The notes below the pieces were generated by a model that made no database searches, was not told the DNA's origin, and was given only the letters and a program-made list of their open reading frames with translations. Source: Ciona intestinalis (lineage: Eukaryota > Chordata > Ascidiacea > Phlebobranchia > Cionidae). From it: DNA of 64,000 bases. The translations under genes and the position numbers were made by a program. The stretch is from positions 3,760,061-3,824,060 of the forward strand of contig NC_020173.2 in the NCBI RefSeq assembly GCF_000224145.3, in the 5' to 3' direction. Of this stretch, positions 37,901-49,200 are shown piece by piece. Within the stretch, counting starts at the first letter, position 1. The number at the start of each line of letters is the position of its first letter.

Positions 37901-40900
37901 AACATAATACAATGGGATTGAGAACTAAATAAAAATATAATTCCAATATACTTTTGTTGGATTGATTCTATAAAATGGGGAAGATAGTTTACATACCTTG
38001 ACCAGGTCCTGCATTACAAGCAAAGCATCTGAAGTAATTTTATAGAAAGGATCTTTCACACAAACCACAATAAGTGGGGAGAGTGACTTCACAAATGGAA
38101 GGATCATCTGAGAGGAAAACAACAGGTTTTATACATCATAACTCAACAACAGTTGTTTATTCCATTCTAACTTTTTATTTTGGAATAATACTCTCTCCTT
38201 GTTTTCTTTTTATTGCACTTACTAGTCACCACAGGGCATAATGAAAATTGGGTCTTCTGGTAAAAAAAACTTGTTTAATTTTTCCATCACATACCCCGAT
38301 GTAGTCTTACTGTATGGCGGATAAAACAGAAAAAAAACGTTTGGTATCGAATGAAACTATATGGTACTATCTTTGTTACCATAATTAAAATTTCTCACCG
38401 AAGGCTCATGGTTGGTAAGAAGAACATGAATAAAGTTGAGCGTATCAATCTTCATGTTGGAGGAGTTGTTACGATTCTGTGACAAGCTGTGTTCGATTCC
38501 TGGCATGAGAGCTCCGATGTGATGAGCGAGACATCCCGGGATCGTGAGTACGAGTTGCGTGAGAAGCGAGAAGCAACAGTGACGTGTCTTCGTGCTCTTT
38601 TCTAACAGATGCTTGTGGATGGCTGGGAAAATATTAAATGGAGTTATAAATTTGTGAAAGTAATCATTTAGATTTTATTTTCCTTTAATGAAAAATTTCA
38701 GTAACTAATTAGATTTTACTTTTCAGTACAAAATTTTAGTAATTGTTAAGATTTAATTTTTTTAAACATTTCAGTTTTACGAAACAAATTCAACCAAATA
38801 GTTATTGCAAACAGCATACCCCTCAAAATTTAGTAAGATATATATATATATATATATATTACTCACATTTAACAATAGTTGGCACTTGAGCAAGTAGAAG
38901 GGAAGTGGGGGTGTCAGTTTCCATCTCTTGCTCGTTGCCGTTAGCAACTGAAACCCCAACACCGACCCCTGCAGTTGAAACATTCCTTGTGTGTTTGACC
39001 AACGCAATAAACGCAGTAAAAATATCAGCACGAACACTTTCCTCCCTCTCCTGTTAGTAGAAGAAAGTTTTTTGTTTTTTTTATATTTGGTGAAGTTAAA
39101 ATCCATAACTTAAATGTGCAAGTAACTAAAAAAAACTGTATTTTTATACTTTTAAAAAATATATATTTTCATAATACAGTATTGACTAAAAATTCAGCAA
39201 TCATACAATCACGTAAAAACTGCCAATTCTGATACCCTATAGGCTAGCTATACCACACATCAAAAATTTTGATTTCGTGACATTTTTGATAACTTGGGTC
39301 AATTGTGGTTTATTACAGCCCACAAAATATCTTAGAATTGACAAATTTTGTTAAAGACAATTTCTTCAAGATTTTCAGTTTTTCAGAATTTTTCAGATAT
39401 TTGTTTTTGAAAAAACTTACCTTAAATCTAGCAACAAGAGGAAGGGAGACTGTTTGATATAAATCCATTAATAACTCAGGTCTTGTGGACATGACAGCTT
39501 CAAGACATTTGGCAGATGCTCGTCGAACCTAGGTGTTAAGGTATAAGTTATTTAGTTGGAAGTTAAAATAACACAAAAACAGAAAACGTGTAAAATATAT
39601 TATGAAATCACTCTCTACTCAAAATATATGAAAACCATCACATGAAAAATTACTTTTATTAAAAATAAGTACCTACTAAATAGTAAAACCCTCAACCATA
39701 TGATTACATAAACAATTCATTGCAATGATGTTAAATGAAAACTTAAGATCATGAAATATCACAGGAAATATAAACCCAACTTTCAAGAAAAATTCATGAT
39801 CATAAAATATCACATGAAATATCAACCTATCATTTATAAAAACCTCATGTTCATAAAATATCACATGAAATATGAACCTATCATTTATAAAAACCTCATG
39901 TTCATAAAATATCACATGAAATATGAACCTACCTTCCAACTCATGTCCTCATCATCAGAATAATCATCGTCTTCTTCATCATCATCTCCCATGACATCAT
40001 CATCGATGACATCATCATCCTCATCATAGTTGTAGTTGGGATCATATGTGATGTATCTTAAAAAAGAAATTTTATTTAATAAAACATGTTCTTTTTTGTG
40101 TCACAACTTCACAAGCTACAGTTATGAAATAGGAGCAAAAAGTCAGAATGAATTTAACATTAAAAAATTGGCAACTATGGACAAATAACACATGGCAACC
40201 ATAGACAAATTGGTGTCCTGGGTAATATGTGTGTGTGCGTGTGTGTATCTGGATCCTTTATTTATGAACACCGCAATATACTTACTTGAGACACATGTTG
40301 ATAATAGAGCTGAGATAGGCTGTCACCTCCATTGGACATCTTCTAACAAATAGTTCAAATGCTTGTATACTGTGTTCACGCAATTCATCATCAGCCTTTA
40401 TATTTAAACATTTCTTTTTTTTTAATTTTTCCAAACAATATTTTATAATTTGCTAAAAAAAATAAATTTAAAATTCCGAAAAATTGTTTTATGTTTTGAA
40501 TACGGCAGACTGTTTCCAGTCATGCTGAATTATTTATATCTTTAAAGTTTACACTGTATCAGTATGTATCCAGTAGATATCTGTATTTCAGTTTCCTACA
40601 AGCTAATTGGTCTAAATAATAGATTTTACTTACAAACAGACAAAAATAAGTAAAGGCACGTGTTAAAAACCAAAAATTGGTTTTAAAACGTGCCAAAAAA
40701 TGAATGTAAAATGTGAAAAACTGTTTGGAGTAGAGTTCTAACTATTAAAACACCTAAAAACACAAGAAATATAAAATTAAACATAAAATATGGAAAATAT
40801 GATTAGAATCTACTATCTACCTCTTCCAGTTCACAAAACATGGTGACCAATGGCATGATATCTTGTAAGTACTTTCCTACTCTGTGTCCAGCTTGTCGTG

Positions 40901-43211
40901 TGATGGAGCAAATACATTGAACGTATGTTCTTCTCATCCTTGTCACAGCTTCCACATCCCGGATCTTGCTCTCAGATGATTTTAGCTCTGACACTAGGTG
41001 TCCTACTAGCTCGCCAAAGATTTGGTTATTGCAGGTGATGACCTGTGAGCATAGAAGTACCATTTTTTTACAAAATGTAAGGAGACATTGCTAAAATGCA
41101 GTATTACTTAGTTATCAAACAATAGATATCTAATAGATGCGGTCTACTTTGGCCCTGCTTGTTTGTACAGTTACTTAACTGCTGTGTAAAATCAGGTTTT
41201 CATTTAAACTTGGTAGGCCTACTAAACATATGCTGTCATCCTTGCATACAAAGTTGGGGCCACCCCATGCACCCAGAATGTGAAAAAATGACACTTTCTT
41301 AAAAAATGAGAAGAAATGATCCTATAAACGTACGAGATGACCAATAGCTGTGTTGCTTCGTTTTCGAACTGCCATTCTTGCACTTTTGAGCAGAGGCATC
41401 AACGCATCTTTGATTTGTGAGTGGTAACTTGCAAGTAATGCTCCGTGCCTGCTTAGCAAATCTCCTGCAAATAATATGTTGTGTAATATAAAACAGAAGA
41501 AGCCAATTTTCTTTATTACTTCAGTGAATATGGCCTTACTCTTATTAACTGGTCACACGGTTCGCATTAATTTTATGAACGACAAACTTATGTAACCTGG
41601 GTGTTGGGGCAAATCAAGGACCTCATTCACATAAAATATTTGTTACCTAATATATCCAAAGCTTCCAACTGAACTGAGACATCTTTTTGTTTTGAAACAG
41701 CTTCTGTCAATCGGTTTGTGATCTGTTTGCAAATCCGACCAATTTCATTCGTATTTGACTGTGGGAGCTCAGTAATCACTGTCTTTAAACCAATGCTGTA
41801 ATAAAAACAGTTCACAACACTGTGTTGACAATCTTTATGCAAGAAAAATCACAAAAAAATTGTTAACAGTTTAAACAGAAAACCATGCATTTGCGCCAAC
41901 CTGGTGTGGCAGGGTAGGCAGGCCAACATTGGAATTTTCTGCACTGCATTAATCAGTAATCATTTAAACCAAATTTGTTTACAAAAACGCACATCTAAAT
42001 TTCCGTGCCTTACCTGAATTTATAAAATGTTTGGCCCCTATGAAACCATGTATATATATTTATATAGGTTATCCATATACCTTGAAATGTCTCTGAGTTG
42101 TTCTTTTTCCGACAGCATATTAGTACAGAGAGTATCAACAATCGTGTCTATTTGATAATCCTTCACTTTACCAACCAGAGGGCCCAAGCTGAAACAACAT
42201 ACAGGAAATACATGAACGTTAAATAATGAAACAAAAGCAGGCAGTTAACCACGTGTTATAAAGTACTGAATGTGGTGGTTTAATTGAAACTGTAAATATA
42301 ACTATCTGTATTACAAAAAAATTTATGAACAGAATTGTCTGCAATAGTAAATAATTTTACACAGACAGAATATGTTATAAAACAGTAAAAATACTATTTG
42401 ATTATAGTTTTAAATACATTTTTAAAGCTGTCGCGATAAATAAAATACAAATGATGGTTTTAACCTGTTACAAAAAAATTTATAGAAACAAATTAGCAAT
42501 AACAAACAGATAAAATGGTTACGCTCGGTGTCAATAGGAGTTTGCACGGCACCGTGGCCCCCTCCGGTGCCATGGGCCACGAAATTGTGCTTAGGGGGCA
42601 CGAGGCTTGTGCCGCGGCCACGAAATTGTGCAAACTGCCTCTCCTTGGTGTTATATGCTCATAATCATAAATTACTTATTACTAACCATCTCACAGCAAG
42701 ATTTTGAACTTCCCCATTTTTATCCTCGAGTAATTTGAGCAACATTTTCACAACTTTCCTCTCACTATCATCATCAAGTTTAATCGAATCTTTTTGTAAC
42801 TCCGTCATTAAATCATTCGTTGCCATGAAACTGGAGAGTAAGTGAGTAATTATATAACTGCGAAAAACTGAATTTAGTGTACGAAGTATGACACATAGGA
42901 CATTTGTTATAATATAGGGGTAATAAATTTATAAATTTAACTTAAGAACTGTATTTGACTGTGTAAAACATAATTTCCAAACAATTTTATTAATAACTAC
43001 AACAGTTGTAACCGAAAAAAAATGTACCATGTATGGTTTACGACTACTAGTTTTGTAATAAATGTCTTTAATTTAACCATAATAGTCAATAGTTATATAT
43101 TAAACTGTTGTGAACTGTGAATAAACAACTGCCATACGCATACCGGTAATCCTTGTCATGGGAGTTCATTTTATCCAACAGACTTGAGATGTGGTACGAT
43201 ACGTTAGCCAT
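31961..43211 (-). CDS. CAND1: Cullin-associated NEDD8-dissociated protein 1
   Basis: 25 coding exons: 43211-43144, 42830-42687, 42188-42081, 41795-41647, 41464-41334, 41042-40821, 40395-40286, 40056-39933, 39528-39421, 39050-38867, 38622-38399, 38107-37997, 37589-37432, 37141-36905, 36322-36120, 35793-35572, 35227-35049, 34629-34501, 34383-34254, 33973-33762, 33309-33167, 32845-32677, 32594-32487, 32353-32219 and 32062-31961. Phases close to 1269 residues (human 1230). It is a HEAT-repeat solenoid that wraps unneddylated cullin-RBX1 and exchanges substrate receptors. Near-identical blocks: [48 protein letters not shown]-type HEAT 6 region ending [30 protein letters not shown] and [18 protein letters not shown]. 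Exon 8 encodes the Asp/Glu-rich acidic loop. The C-terminus [10 protein letters not shown]...EAMDTS matches the family. Confidence 0.97.
36440..36591 (+). mobile_element. hAT-like MITE, diverged copy
   Basis: Left end CATAGGTGCTTAACCTGGGG, with an interior resembling the 41888 copy (TCTGCACCGAATTAATCAGT). The right end is degraded (TGTTTGCTGTCTAAG) and no clear target duplication remains. About 152 bp, in a CAND1 intron (between exons 36905-37141 and 36120-36322). Confidence 0.65.
37730..37884 (+). mobile_element. hAT-like MITE with 8-bp target-site duplication
   Basis: 155 bp. Left end CATGGGCGCAAAACC, right end inverse CATAGGCGTCAAACC. The flanks are the exact 8-bp duplication CTCTGGTA (37722-37729 and 37885-37892). 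It has no coding capacity and lies in a CAND1 intron. Confidence 0.85.
38838..38859. repeat. (TA)n microsatellite
   Basis: Eleven TA units beginning 7 bases inside the CAND1 intron next to the donor of exon 39050-38867. Confidence 0.9.
39742..39932. repeat. 51-bp minisatellite, about 3.7 copies, abutting a CAND1 splice donor
   Basis: The unit contains CATAAAATATCACATGAAAT, ATGAACCTATCATTTATAAA and AACCTCATGTT. Two copies are nearly identical, and the leftmost is diverged (GAAATATCACAGGAAATATA). The right-hand copy is truncated exactly where exon 39933-40056 begins, so the array supplies the intron side of the 5' splice site. Confidence 0.85.
41888..42042 (+). mobile_element. hAT-like MITE with 8-bp target-site duplication
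   Basis: 155 bp, the same length as the 37730 copy. Left end CATTTGCGCCAACCTGG, right end TTGGCCCCTATG. Flanked on both sides by the exact 8-bp word AAACCATG (41880-41887 and 42043-42050). In a CAND1 intron. Confidence 0.8.
42537..42645. repeat. GC-rich fold-back element in a CAND1 intron
   Basis: About 63 of 100 bases (42541-42640) are G or C in an intron that is otherwise about one-third GC. The outer arms GGAGTTTGCAC and GTGCAAACT...CTCC are inverted. The word GGCCACGAAATTGTGC occurs twice (42575-42590, 42616-42631). The left arm TTTGCAC....CCGTGGCC is its partial inverse. Flanks CGGTGTCA and TGGTGTTA could be a decayed target duplication. Confidence 0.6.
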
Positions 43212-44369
43212 ATTTGCCGTTTCAGCAACTTTTCTTTGACTTACTTTGGCAACGTCTGAAAGTATTCAAAGTATTATACACTTGACATACGGTGTATATA
43301 CCAGTGCAAATAATATAGATACATGTTTACGAGGTGTATACACGAAGTTATAGCACCAAATTGCCCAGGCCATGTAGCAACTGCAATATATTGTTTATAT
43401 ATACCATAAAATTAGCTTAAAATAAGCAAAAAAACTACTGCATTTTCTAAAGCAGCGGTAACTACGAAAACAACTTATCATTCGCGCTTTGAATGGTCGG
43501 GCATGTTTTCATTTTTCAATGCAAGTTCTGTCTTTAATATTATAGCCGATGTCTATGAAAATCTCAAATTTCTTGGGGACGATTGAAGTAAAGCATCAAA
43601 ACAGGAAACAGCCTTGAAAAAACACCCTGAAGTTCAGCAAAATGGTGATGGAAATGATTCTATTTGTGAAATGACCTGCTGTGACCAAAGCGAAATCTCG
43701 GAAAAGCACTAACACAGTTGCGCAACATGCTTCTGTGCTTAAAATGAAACAAAAGGGTGACGTATGTAGGTGGAAGTATAAAGCCTTCGTGTATATTTCC
43801 CAATAAGCTGAGGTCAAAAGTTTTGTAGTAGAATTAAGCAATATAGCCAACGACGTACAGCCGACAGCAGCATCAGCGTCATTGTGCCAAAACAGATTAT
43901 GGTCCAGACGTCGCGTGTCGGAAATTAAATTAATCAAATCACGAAACATGTGCAGAACTTTGTTTTGTTGTCAAAGTTTGAAAGCTGAATCTAGCTTGGA
44001 TAGAATAATGTATAAAGCTGTCAGCTGTAACGAAGAATTAGTTAACTTATCTTTTTGTGCCGTGACTCGTATACTTCCTGTCAAAATTCGTATATTCCAG
44101 GTAATTAGCCGCCCTGCATTACTACGTGTATGTTTAAAACACACGACACACTGTATGCTAGCTGTAAGGTGAGAGAGGTGGCGTGTATCTAACTGACCTA
44201 AATTTTATTTGAAGTAAGATGACAGAACCGCTTGTACACGATATACGTCATAGACATATCGCAGGTTATTTTTTGGAAACTGTTAGGTAGCATTTTTTAC
44301 TGTTTTCAATTTATATTAGAAGCAATAGGTACGTTTGTGTAGTCATTTTTAACAAACTGCTGCCCAACC
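43212..44369. other. Divergent intergenic region between CAND1 and the CaMKII-like kinase
   Basis: About 1.16 kb between two start codons, so it likely holds both promoters. Overlapping open frames occur on both strands (117 codons at 43596-43949 minus; 96 codons at 43882-44172 plus), but neither resembles a known family. No dispersed repeat is seen. Confidence 0.5.
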
Positions 44370-45329
44370 ATGTCAAACGGTGTAGCTTCGGACGCAGAAA
44401 ATTTTAACTGTAAATACACAATCGGAGAGACTCTGGGCCGAGGTGCATTTGGACTTGTAAAGAAATGCTACGATAAAGTAACTAAGAACGCTTTTGCTGT
44501 TAAGCTTGTAAATTCGGAGAGTTTAAGCAGCAATCATATTCAAATGCTTGAAAGGGAGGCCAAAATATGCGGGAAGCTGAAGCATATAAATATTGTGAGA
44601 CTCCACGGTTTTTATTCAAATGACGGAGTTCGACAAATGGTGTTCGATCTAGTGACCGGTGGCGAACTGTTTGAGGAGATTGTGAAAAGAGACCACTACA
44701 GTGAAGCAGATGCCAGTCACTGTATTGAACAGGTGATCCAAGCGCTGGGTTACTGTCATAAAAACGGAGTGATCCATCGCGACGTAAAACCCGAAAATAT
44801 CTTGTTGGCGAGTAAAGAAAAAGGGGCAATCGTAAAGCTTGCTGATTTCGGTTTGGCGGTGGAGGTGTCTGGAGACAAGCAATGTAAATACGGACTTGCT
44901 GGAAGTCCGAGTTACATTGCGCCGGAGATATTAGAGAGAAACAAGTACGGAAAGGCGGTTGATATGTGGTCATGTGGTGTCATTCTCTACATCTTGCTAT
45001 CCGGCTCGCCTCCGTTCAAGGGTGCTTCGCAGAAAGAATTGTTTCAAGCAATTCGAGATGGTTCGTTCGAGTTCCCGTCGTCTGAATGGAGGGGAGTGAC
45101 AGTAAATGCTAAGAGTTTGGTTAGATCCATGTTGGAAGTGGATCCTACAGAGAGGTTCACTGCGGAAGAGGCGTTGAGTCATCGGTGGATTAAAACACGC
45201 GAGCTGTCTGCTTCCCATGTTCACAGAGTCGAAACATTGGAAAACCTGAGGCAATTCAATGCTAGAAGAAAACTAAAGGGGGCTATCTTGACCACGATAT
45301 TCGCAACGAAAAATCTTTCATTGGGATAA
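44370..45329 (+). CDS. CaMKII-like kinase, catalytic and regulatory segments only, no hub
   Basis: Intronless, 319 residues. All kinase landmarks are intact: Gly loop GRGAFG (23-28), Lys45, HRDVKPEN (136-143), DFG (159-161), APE (184-186) and VDMWSCGV. The sequence tracks CaMKII closely (VFDLVTGGELFE, YSEADASHCI, VKLADFGLAVEV). The autoregulatory segment is kept: HRVETLENLRQFNARRKL, with Thr289 at the place of the autophosphorylated Thr286 (R-x-x-T retained), and the calmodulin-binding KGAILTTIFATKNLS. The protein then ends with LG and a stop. The variable linker and the hub domain that assembles CaMKII into 12-14-mers are absent and not found in the following 890 bases. This suggests a monomeric Ca2+/calmodulin-regulated kinase. 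Absence of introns suggests an old retrocopy that stayed intact. CaMKI-type kinases are less similar in the regulatory segment. Confidence 0.9.
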   Translation: MSNGVASDAENFNCKYTIGETLGRGAFGLVKKCYDKVTKNAFAVKLVNSESLSSNHIQMLEREAKICGKLKHINIVRLHGFYSNDGVRQMVFDLVTGGELFEEIVKRDHYSEADASHCIEQVIQALGYCHKNGVIHRDVKPENILLASKEKGAIVKLADFGLAVEVSGDKQCKYGLAGSPSYIAPEILERNKYGKAVDMWSCGVILYILLSGSPPFKGASQKELFQAIRDGSFEFPSSEWRGVTVNAKSLVRSMLEVDPTERFTAEEALSHRWIKTRELSASHVHRVETLENLRQFNARRKLKGAILTTIFATKNLSLG

Positions 45330-46221
45330 CTTATACAGACAACAATTTCGTGTAACTAAATATACGATTAGCATACCATGTAAAATGTATTCAACAAAAA
45401 CATATATGAATATTGATTATTTTTAAAGCATAGTATTTTAAAATTGAAACGATGAAATGAATATTTGGTTTATAGTAGAGTTGGGAAACTTTAGCACAGA
45501 ATATCCGAATATAATGCTCGTATTTTGAACGATTACCAATTGTCTATGGGAGTTGTGAGAATACGATATTATATATTTTTTTCAATGTTTTGATTACTAC
45601 CAGTTGGGATGCGAAAATGAAAATGAAAGAGTTGTCCCATGCTGTTGCCCCAAACTTGCTGATTTTTTGTTTTAAAATTGTCACTGCACCTTTGTGCTGT
45701 TGCCTTATTTGGATAGAATGTTGAATATATAAATATAATCTAATTGTCGTTGCGTTTCTGCAAAAAGAGACGATTTATTAACGCTGACGTTTGCCTCCTG
45801 TTTCACATATGGATAAAAATAAACAAACACGTAATGTCTCAATTTACCCCAGCCTTCCTCAATTTCTACTGACAGTAACATGCACATGTTAGCTTTCATC
45901 GTAGGGAAATTGCAGAAGAACTTCGTTTTTCAAACCCCGCGGCGTCAAAAAGTTGCCCAAAATAAACGATTATCAGATCTGGTAGTTTGCAATATCTCAA
46001 CGAACCAAAAAATGATTCCAGTTTAGGCTAAAAAAGTAGGATTTCAAAATGACTACTTAATATTCTAAACCATGGAAATTTTTGGGTTTAATTGTTACAT
46101 GATTAAGCGGTAAAAGAAACGACATGAACTAAAGGCAGATGTGAGCTTTTCAATTAGAAAAATGATAGCAGTGCAAGAAATGTAAACACGTAGCACGGAA
46201 ACATGTAGTTCTAATTCAAAT
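45330..46221. other. Convergent 3' region between the kinase and MED16
   Basis: Contains MITE copy 9 and no sequence resembling a CaMKII hub. No poly(A) remnant or target duplication is visible directly after the kinase stop. Confidence 0.5.
45471..45660 (+). mobile_element. TATAGTAGGG-type MITE, copy 9 (old)
   Basis: Left end TATAGTAGAGTTGGGAAACT, core TTTAGCACAGAATATCCGAA, interior TTGATTACTACCAGTTGGGA, degraded right end GTTGTCCCATGCTGTTGCCC. Confidence 0.75.
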
Positions 46222-49200
46222 TCAATGCAATGGAACAGGATGGGAGTTTAACTTCTTCCAGTGGCCACCACACACACAGCTGGAAACAAAACGTTGGTCC
46301 CAAACTTTCAGGGTGGAACGCAGGAGATTATTGCAAGTTGTTGTGACGCCACACCTGTGGGAAATGACAAGTTTATATCATCATATTACCATAACCACCA
46401 TATTGGGCTTTAATAAATACCAACGCTATAGCCTACATGAGCTATTGCATTGTAGTTTTGAAAAAAGTAACCAATTCCTACACAAATTAGATTTAAAAAA
46501 ACCAAGTTCTGCACAATTTATATTTGAAAAAAAAACAACTTTTGCACAATTTTACCGAACACATTCTTTTAATTCCTGATTTGGTGACTTTCCCAAGAAA
46601 ATCCTTCTAAGTGAGTCAACCTTTCCAGAGCTACCAGCAACAGCAACATGATCCATCATATGTTGGCGTGACAACATGATGTAACTATCCTGTGGAGTTT
46701 CTCCAAATGTAAACCTATGAAAAAATAAAAAACAAAATAAAAACAGTACTCATTAAGTAACATACTTGGTAACTCAAATGCTGGCACGAGGTGTATAAAC
46801 ACAAGTCTAATAACGATTGTCGTTTCCAGCCATGCGAGGATAAAGTAAGTTACATTCATTCATTCAGAGGATTTCTAGATGTTTAAAATTGATGACAGCC
46901 TAAGGTAAAAGGAGACATCACGTTTGTGTTTTTTTTATTCATAAGAAAAACAAGAGGCAAACATCAGCGTTGATACGATTTACCCTATGTGTTACTTTGT
47001 AGGTAAATTGGACCTTATTTTATGTTTGGCTGATAACTTGGACAACCTTTTAGTGACCACTGCGATAGAGCAATGTCACTTACCTTCGAGTACCACTGAA
47101 ATTTCTCATCTGACTAAGCACACTGTTGGGTGGTGGGGTTGGTTCAAGGGGTGGGATTATAATATGGAAGGGTAAGGCACTGCATTCATTGATTAAACTG
47201 GTTGGTAGATCGGTCATACGATGATCATCAGTGCCTGGAGGTATTAGTATAGTTAGATGTTAGTTGGTTTATAGTTAAGTTTAAAACTGACTATTTTTTA
47301 GAAGTCAGTTAAACAATATTAATATAATTTACTGTTTAGTGTTTATAATCAAGTTTTTTTCTGAATCAAGCTTTTTGGGTAAAATTACATGTCAGTGGTG
47401 TATTGTGCCAATATAATGCTAAGTTTTATAGTAGAAAACCCCTAACAGGACGATTTCAAACCAATACAATTAGATTGGTCAGTTAATGGCACAACTACAA
47501 AGTCACATACGTGGTAACTTATAAACGGGTGTGAGGTGTATAAAAAAAGACACCTATGTTATAATGAATGTTATTGTAATATTGTAAGTATAAACAAGTT
47601 ATGTTTATTTACCACTCATTCTGTGTTATAATGACTGTCATTGTAAGTATAAACAAGTTATATTCATTCATTCAAATAGAATAAAAAACAAGTTATCTCA
47701 CTAGCCATCCAAAGTTGAGTAACGAGTTTAAACACGTGAGACAAGACATCCATCCGTGAGTCGAGCACGTTAAACACAGGTGAGCACGCTGACTTGAGCA
47801 ACCCCCAGACCCTTATAAGTACAAGCATCTCACGAAGCAAGGATAGCCAGTCACGATCCCAATATAAAGAGTAGCCAGGTCGGTTGGCTTGTTTCTAAAA
47901 AAAGGTGCAACTTTTAATTTCAAATAACTTTTTCTTTTTTTCCTTGCACCAAGAAGTGTGCTCATTGGGGTAATAGACCAAATCTGGCCTGAACAATGGA
48001 CGGAATCTGGCCTAATAGGTTTTCTGACCTCTTTAAAGACCTCAAATACAATAGAATGATTTGTTAAGGTATATAAATAGCACAATGCAATTCAAGAAAC
48101 AAAATGTAAATATACAACCTAACAGATTTATTTGGTCTCCAACAAAATTTGTATTTGGTTTTCAATCTAAATATATATAAGGATTAATGGTTATTAGAAG
48201 AAAACAATACCCATAACACTTAATTTCCAAATATGCATTCTTGGTTGTAATAACTTACATATAGTGGCACAGACGCAAGCAAATATAAAGCAACATCTGC
48301 CACCCATTGTATAAGTTGTTGCATTGATTGTAAGGTCTGTGGATCAGTATCAACATTCTGTACCAACTGATCAATGTTGGTCTCTGTGGATGTCCTAAAA
48401 AATTTCAAAAAAACACCATTTTGACATAGTTGTAAAAAGACAGGCTGAAACAAAAAAGCATCACATAAAAGTGTATATTACAACTGCGTCAAAAAACTTA
48501 ATTTTCTTTAATAATTTATTTGTTTTAAATAGGCTGGTGATAAAATTCATACAAAATCATCTTGGAAATTTAATTTAAGAGAAATATACTTTAGTGAATT
48601 TGAAGCATTTCTATTCTATATGTGTGAAGCCCTAGGACAAGGCATGTCAGATGACACAGGAGATAATATGTCAGAGTTGACCAGTTGACACTTACCTGGA
48701 TATATTCTGTAGCTTAGTAGCGGGGTCAATCTCTTCACCCCCCACTTGCTGGTGGGGTCGAACAAGAGAACGAAACACCTGTAAAGAAAAATGGGGGTGA
48801 ATGTAGGGAAGTACAAAATAATTAGGTATTCCAGCATATCGTAGAATACCTAATTCCAAATCTAGAATTTCATTGTTTTTATTTATATTACAAATCAATT
48901 TTATCCACATAAATTAGTCTATTGACACTTTAATAGTAGCGTTGCTAAATCATGAGATAAAAAATAGTCAAAAACAATTAGGTAATTTTTGTGTTGTGAT
49001 AATTGTTTACCAAATATTGCGCATTTAGCATTTTTGCACCATATGTTATGCATAAACACAGACCTGTTTTAATTATATGCTTAAATTTCAAAAAGTGAAA
49101 AAAAAAATATTTCTATGCAGGTCATCTTTGTGTATTATGAAGCTACCTTTACTTTAAATATAACTCACAAGAGAAATAGCTTGAAACAGCATTTTAAGAT

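Noticed and set aside
45330-46221. Hidden CaMKII hub exon downstream of the kinase
   Set aside because: I read the interval in all frames and found no hub-like sequence, and the kinase frame closes with a normal stop.
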